Origin: Cytophagales bacterium
GTDB lineage: Bacteria; Bacteroidota; Bacteroidia; Cytophagales; Cyclobacteriaceae
Assembly (NCBI GenBank): GCA_024643485.1
Contig: JAHEMU010000081.1
Span: 1 to 9,441 of the forward strand
DNA: 9,441 bases
Reading direction: 5' to 3'
The notes below the pieces were generated by a model. The model had not been told where the DNA came from, did not search any database, and was given only the letters and a program-made list of their open reading frames with translations. This document shows, one piece after another, positions 5,519-9,441 of this stretch. Position 1 is the stretch's first letter; each line of letters begins with the position of its first letter. Made by a program: the position numbers and the translations under genes.

Positions 5519-8025
5519 AGAATAAATTGAAAACTTACTTTTACACCAAATTTTCTCACATCCGGTTGTTCTAAATAAGTCATTCGATGGAAAAAATCTA
5601 CTCTAAAGATTTTAAAAATATTTTCTACGCCATAACCCAATTCCATATATGGCCGGCTATCCATTTTCGCAAAAGGGGGTGCAAGATAGTCTGCGGTAGG
5701 TATAAATAAATTGTAATTTGAATCTCTTATTCCTCCATATAAAATATCTGCATTGGTAGTTAATCGCCACTTCAGTAATTTCATAAGAGGTATCCTATTT
5801 AATATTAACCCTTCAAAATGGTGCCTCCACCTAAATGCGGCATGGTGATCGGTTGTAAATTCATAGTAATTCATCAAATTATAGGCAAAATTGATGAAAA
5901 ATGGAGATTCATTTCCAATATGCGCTTTCAACAAAGGGTATGGAAGGTCATTAAAAATATACTGGCCTGAAAAAGAAAAGGAAGAAGTCCCTAAGGTTCC
6001 TAGCTTTTGATTTCGACTGATGCTTCCTTCAAGTTTTTGGTAATTAAAGTCCCCCCCGAGTAGATTTTTGACCCCTACGGTATAGCGTAACTTTATCAAT
6101 GGAGACCGGGTAGTTCCCAAACTAAAGCGTTCATTATCATCAATTATAAACTTTTCATCTTTTGCATATCGAATATCCCATATCAATTCTGTGGTGCTGT
6201 AATTCGAAGCTACTTCCGTATTGGGGTCGCCGGGAATTGTTTCATATTGAAACCCGTAATCGGGCTTAAAATCTTGGACTTTTACTATAAATTTATTAAT
6301 CCAGCCTGGGCCCGATTGACGTTGGAAAGCCAAGGTATGACTGGTATGCATGAAGGGATTTTCCAAAAGCCCAAACCTACTTGAAGTATAGAATAAACTA
6401 CTCGTATCAATTTCATCGTTTAACACCCAAATTGGATCCAACTCTTTTCTATACCGATAGGTAAGGGTAGTCCAAGGCAGTCTATTAATGATATATTTAG
6501 CACTAAAATCATATTTCCAACGTTCATCGAGAGTACCATACCCCACCAATCCATTTAATAACCATTTTTGGCTGAATTTAAAATTTGTTTTCAGTCCAAA
6601 CCCGAAACGATTACCTTCAAAATCATTTTGTGCAAACATCCCTGTATAAGGACCAATTTCGACCTTCCCTGCTTTTACATAAGTGTCACTTATAATTTTC
6701 GCCAAATCTAAATATGTTTTAAAAGAAGGGATCTTATTGAGTGTATCAATCATATTATACACCTTTAAATCCGCCTCAGACAGTGGTTCTGGTCTTTTAT
6801 CCAACCAAAAAACAGGGTCCTCCACGCGATAATCTTCTTTCATCGTGATAGGGTGTTCATAAAAAGATGTTTCATGAGGTTCATTCACCTTATAATTAGA
6901 ATTACTGGCATAAAATTTACCTAACATACCCGCTGTATTTTTTGTAAGTTCAGCGACATTAATCATTACCCTGGTTTTAGAAGGCAACCAAGGGCCTGCA
7001 TCAGTTTTTATTAATTCCTGTTGTATTCTAATTTTTTCAACAAAATTGAGATTAGCCGTTTTTGGTACAAAAAGGTCTATTTGTTTAACAGCAAATTCAT
7101 TTTTTGTGATCCAAACAGTTCCAGTAAACGCCAAATCCTGACTGTTTTTAGGGGAAAATTCCAATTGATAGCAAAAATCATCACTAATCTGTATACTATC
7201 AGTTAAATAGAAGTCATAGTAGGCACGCCAGCTATCAGCAAGTGGTGAAACAAATTCCTTATCAATCAGCGTTAACCAATTTTGGTAAAAATTATATTGC
7301 TGAAAACTAGCCCCTAAAAATTGTGAGGTAGTAGTACCATCAGTAATTCCGACACCAGATACTTTAGTTTTTAAGATATGTTCATACCTAAAATACGGAT
7401 TACTTCGAAAGTAATATCGTGAGGCAGCTTCTGAAAATAAAACAGGTAAAATGGCATTTCCTTCATCATCAACCACCATCTGAATACTATCCAATACAGC
7501 CTTTACCTTTTTAATCGGCTTCTTTTCTTTTAGCTTATCAGAAATATTATCTACATCAATTTCAATTTTGGTATAAGAATCGAACTCATATGCCTCCAGT
7601 TTCCTCTTATCATTCTTATCCTTATTCTTTATTACATTCCTCATAATAGGAAAGGCAGGATTTTCACCAGCAAGAATGACTACTTCATCTAGGTTGATGA
7701 CATTTTCATCCAATCTAAATTCCAATATTTGGTTGACGCCACCCGTGATCTTTTTTGTTTGACCTATATATCCAATGTAGGTTACAGACACTGAATCGTA
7801 GACTTTTGAAGAAGAAATGGAAAAGTTACCATCGAAATCTGTGGTCATTCCAATTTGGGTTCCGGTAAAAAACACATTAGCAAATGCGATTGGATCTCCT
7901 GTTTTCGCATCATACACCTTACCAGACACTACTTTTGATTGAGCGCTGATGGAAATTTGTATTCCAAAAATTATAACAAAAAGTAAAAATAAATTTCGTT
8001 TAATTGGATTTTGGTGCGTTCGCAT
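5515..8025 (-). CDS. DUF5686 outer-membrane protein with N-terminal carboxypeptidase-regulatory-like domain
   Basis: 836 residues, a normal length for the family. The signal peptide covers residues 1-29 and ends ISAQ. A CarboxypepD_reg-like beta-sandwich follows at about 32-112, with GKVYDAKTGDPIAFANV (35-51), DFDGNFSI (63-70) and VTYIGY (81-86). The DUF5686 region starts near residue 120 with NPAFPIMRNVIKNKDKND (122-139) and runs to the end. Its second half is rich in alternating aromatic strands and ends in GVKVSFQFIL, a terminal strand suited to Bam-mediated insertion, so a C-terminal outer-membrane beta-barrel is likely. The family is widespread in Bacteroidota and its molecular function is not established. 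The N-terminal domain resembles those of TonB-dependent receptors, but no plug domain is visible. The ATG at 8025 lies inside the 3' end of sanA (26-bp overlap), so translation is probably coupled. Confidence 0.93.
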   Translation of the reverse strand: MRTHQNPIKRNLFLLFVIIFGIQISISAQSKVVSGKVYDAKTGDPIAFANVFFTGTQIGMTTDFDGNFSISSSKVYDSVSVTYIGYIGQTKKITGGVNQILEFRLDENVINLDEVVILAGENPAFPIMRNVIKNKDKNDKRKLEAYEFDSYTKIEIDVDNISDKLKEKKPIKKVKAVLDSIQMVVDDEGNAILPVLFSEAASRYYFRSNPYFRYEHILKTKVSGVGITDGTTTSQFLGASFQQYNFYQNWLTLIDKEFVSPLADSWRAYYDFYLTDSIQISDDFCYQLEFSPKNSQDLAFTGTVWITKNEFAVKQIDLFVPKTANLNFVEKIRIQQELIKTDAGPWLPSKTRVMINVAELTKNTAGMLGKFYASNSNYKVNEPHETSFYEHPITMKEDYRVEDPVFWLDKRPEPLSEADLKVYNMIDTLNKIPSFKTYLDLAKIISDTYVKAGKVEIGPYTGMFAQNDFEGNRFGFGLKTNFKFSQKWLLNGLVGYGTLDERWKYDFSAKYIINRLPWTTLTYRYRKELDPIWVLNDEIDTSSLFYTSSRFGLLENPFMHTSHTLAFQRQSGPGWINKFIVKVQDFKPDYGFQYETIPGDPNTEVASNYSTTELIWDIRYAKDEKFIIDDNERFSLGTTRSPLIKLRYTVGVKNLLGGDFNYQKLEGSISRNQKLGTLGTSSFSFSGQYIFNDLPYPLLKAHIGNESPFFINFAYNLMNYYEFTTDHHAAFRWRHHFEGLILNRIPLMKLLKWRLTTNADILYGGIRDSNYNLFIPTADYLAPPFAKMDSRPYMELGYGVENIFKIFRVDFFHRMTYLEQPDVRKFGVKVSFQFIL

Positions 8026-8656
8026 TTAGCTCTTCCTTCTCCCCTAAAAATTTAGGTTGTTTATTTAAGATATAAAGGTCAAAAATAGCTAATCCTCGCG
8101 CCATTATTTCCCTCAATTCTGTTTTTAACCTTACACGCAATGGTAATTTTGAACCTACACTAGCCACAGCCTCTATTTGATGAAAATTTGCTATAAACAA
8201 TGCCCTATAGCTATGAAAATCTTGAGTGATGATAACCATTTTTTGCTGACCAAAAATCAACTTTGACCTTATTATGGAGTCTAGGGTTCTAAAACCTGCA
8301 AAATCCATACTGATGGCATGCTCTGGAATACCGCGGTCCATAAGGGTATTCTTCATTTTTTGAGGTTCATTATAATATCTTGAACCGTTGTCTCCGCTTA
8401 CAATCAAGTGTTTAATTTTCCCCATTTGATACAATTGAACCGCTTGATCAATTCGTTGGTAAAAAAACATATTCGAGTCTCCACTTTGTAACCGATGACT
8501 CGTACCCAATACCAATCCCACTTCCATGGTAGGAATTTTACTTATATCGGTGTACACCTGAGACTCTGTTGATCTTATAAGCCAGATATTCAAAGCTATT
8601 ATCAAGATTAAAAAAGCACCTAGCAGGTAAAAAACTCTTTTAATTAAATTTCTCAT
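8000..8656 (-). CDS. sanA: SanA-like DUF218/YdcF-family envelope protein
   Basis: 218 residues, with one N-terminal membrane helix (about 7-27) and a DUF218 domain outside the cytoplasmic membrane (about 44-190). Family landmarks are GLVLGTS (47-53), IVSGDNGSRYYNEP (85-98), MDFAGFRTLDSIIRS (117-131), ITQDFHSYRALFIA (143-156) and QPKFLGE (200-206). The YNEP, AGFRTLDS and RALFIA blocks and the PKFLG-type tail match E. coli SanA, as recalled, better than other YdcF relatives. SanA is known as an inner-membrane protein that supports the envelope permeability barrier; loss in enterobacteria gives vancomycin sensitivity. Its biochemical activity is unresolved. The start overlaps the trmH stop as ATGA, and its 3' end overlaps the DUF5686 gene by 26 bp. 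The link with an outer-membrane protein gene fits an envelope role. Confidence 0.9.
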   Translation of the reverse strand: MRNLIKRVFYLLGAFLILIIALNIWLIRSTESQVYTDISKIPTMEVGLVLGTSHRLQSGDSNMFFYQRIDQAVQLYQMGKIKHLIVSGDNGSRYYNEPQKMKNTLMDRGIPEHAISMDFAGFRTLDSIIRSKLIFGQQKMVIITQDFHSYRALFIANFHQIEAVASVGSKLPLRVRLKTELREIMARGLAIFDLYILNKQPKFLGEKEELNANAPKSN

Positions 8657-9336
8657 TTCTTTTTCTGACTATTATATGCAATCAATAACTGATCATAACG
8701 TTTTAACGTTCTTTTTATCCATTCCAATTTAATGTCCAGTTTTTCCTCTTCATCCATCAAATATTCAATACCCGATTTCTCGATTTTTTCTCGCATAATT
8801 GACAAACAGAGGGCAGTACAGACTGATATATTAAAGCTTTCAGTAAAACCCATCATCGGAATACGCACTTTTTGATCGGCTAAAGCAAATGCCTCTTCCG
8901 ATAATCCTGTTAATTCTGTTCCAAAAAGAAGCGCGACCTTACCTTTTACTTCAAAATCAAAAATGGAAGGAGCTAAAGGATCGGGGGTGGTTGCCACTAT
9001 TTCGTAACCATTCCTTTTTAACTCGGTAAGTGCGATAGTTGTATTTTCACTGTATTCATTATACTGCTTAATATCTAGCCACTTCGCAGACCCCATGGTT
9101 ACATTAGGATTCAATTTATATGAATTTGAATTTTCGATAATATGTACCTCCTGAATTCCAAAACCATCACAACTGCGAATAGCAGCACTGGCGTTTTGAG
9201 ATTGGAAGATATTTTCTAAAACAATGGTCAAGGCATTTGTTCGTTTTTCTAACACCTCATTCATCAATGTCCATTTATTTTCTGTTAAAAAGGTGGACAA
9301 ATAATTTACGAGATCTTGTTTTTCGGAACGATTCAT
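8653..9336 (-). CDS. trmH: tRNA (guanosine-18-2'-O)-methyltransferase, SpoU family
   Basis: 227 residues, close to the 229 of E. coli TrmH. It belongs to the SPOUT (trefoil-knot) class, which transfers a methyl group from S-adenosylmethionine to the ribose 2'-OH of G18 in the tRNA D-loop, in the cytoplasm. Motif 1 is QNASAAIRSCDGFGI (47-61), with Asn48 and catalytic-type Arg54. Motif 2 is ALLFGTELTGLSEEA (135-149), with Glu141. Motif 3 is IPMMGFTESFNISV (159-172), with Asn169. The more common SLNVS of motif 3 is here SFNIS. The N-terminal helix and the basic C-terminal extension (WIKRTLKRYDQLL, 206-218) match TrmH rather than RlmB or TrmL. The ATG at 9336 overlaps the upstream stop as TAATG, and the 3' end overlaps sanA by 4 bp. 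Confidence 0.92.
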   Translation of the reverse strand: MNRSEKQDLVNYLSTFLTENKWTLMNEVLEKRTNALTIVLENIFQSQNASAAIRSCDGFGIQEVHIIENSNSYKLNPNVTMGSAKWLDIKQYNEYSENTTIALTELKRNGYEIVATTPDPLAPSIFDFEVKGKVALLFGTELTGLSEEAFALADQKVRIPMMGFTESFNISVCTALCLSIMREKIEKSGIEYLMDEEEKLDIKLEWIKRTLKRYDQLLIAYNSQKKK

Positions 9337-9441
9337 TAAAATAGGTCTATGGTTTCTCCAACTTTATAACCACCCTCTTTTCCTTTGTCATTATTTTTTT
9401 TCTCTTCAGTTACTTTGCTCTCAGGTTTTACTTCCGGTTTT
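9336..9441 (-). CDS. C-terminal end of an unrecognised protein (partial)
   Basis: An open minus-strand frame enters from the right edge and codes for 34 visible residues before TAA at 9338-9336. The visible part is a charged, lysine/glutamate-rich, low-complexity stretch (KPEVKPESKVTEEKK...) followed by a short ordered-looking end, GGYKVGETIDLF. The stop shares one base with the trmH start (TAATG), a junction usual for coupled genes in one operon, which is the main evidence that it is real. Too little is visible to name it. The pattern suggests a flexible tail on a larger protein. Confidence 0.7.
   Translation of the reverse strand, partial: KPEVKPESKVTEEKKNNDKGKEGGYKVGETIDLF

Noticed and set aside
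7021..7206. Plus-strand open frame opposite the DUF5686 gene
   Set aside because: It is antisense to continuous DUF5686 coding sequence and has no homology-like features.

Overview
The window looks like chromosome from a marine-type member of the Bacteroidota, probably class Flavobacteriia. It is AT-rich. It carries a DUF5686/CarboxypepD_reg outer-membrane protein and a membrane-anchored LytTR regulator, both typical of that phylum. It also has lipoprotein signals, TAnnTTTG-type -7 elements, and poor Shine-Dalgarno signals before most genes. Coding density is very high, and no RNA gene, insertion sequence, CRISPR array or origin was seen. No stretch over 300 bases is without a gene.

Left half (1-4481, all minus strand): a c-type cytochrome cluster. 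In transcription order it holds a di-haem c4-like lipoprotein (about 4472-3801), a di-haem MauG/cytochrome c peroxidase-family lipoprotein (3811-2636, overlapping the first gene by 11 bp), a right-handed parallel beta-helix protein with a C-terminal mono-haem cytochrome c domain (2597-1122), and a second, non-lipidated MauG-family enzyme (975 to beyond position 1). Together they carry seven CxxCH haem sites. A perfect 15-bp inverted repeat covers the stop codon of the beta-helix gene and separates it from the second MauG gene, which may have its own promoter.

Middle (4482-5518): a 182-bp divergent control region, then a plus-strand gene for a four-helix membrane protein ending in a LytTR DNA-binding domain. 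The control region holds a 14-bp direct repeat (12 of 14 identical, 20-bp period) with CACGTG between the copies, and candidate -7 boxes pointing both ways. The layout suggests that the LytTR protein controls the cytochrome operon, its own gene, or both.

Right half (5515-9441, all minus strand): a tightly overlapping chain. It contains the C-terminal end of an unrecognised lysine-rich protein, trmH (tRNA Gm18 methyltransferase), sanA (DUF218 envelope-barrier protein) and a DUF5686 outer-membrane beta-barrel protein. Junction overlaps are 1, 4 and 26 bp, so translational coupling is likely. The DUF5686 gene converges on the LytTR gene with a 4-bp stop-codon overlap.

The most novel candidate is the seven-haem periplasmic or surface redox cluster, in which two MauG-type enzymes flank a beta-helix/cytochrome fusion. 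Its substrate cannot be read from the sequence.
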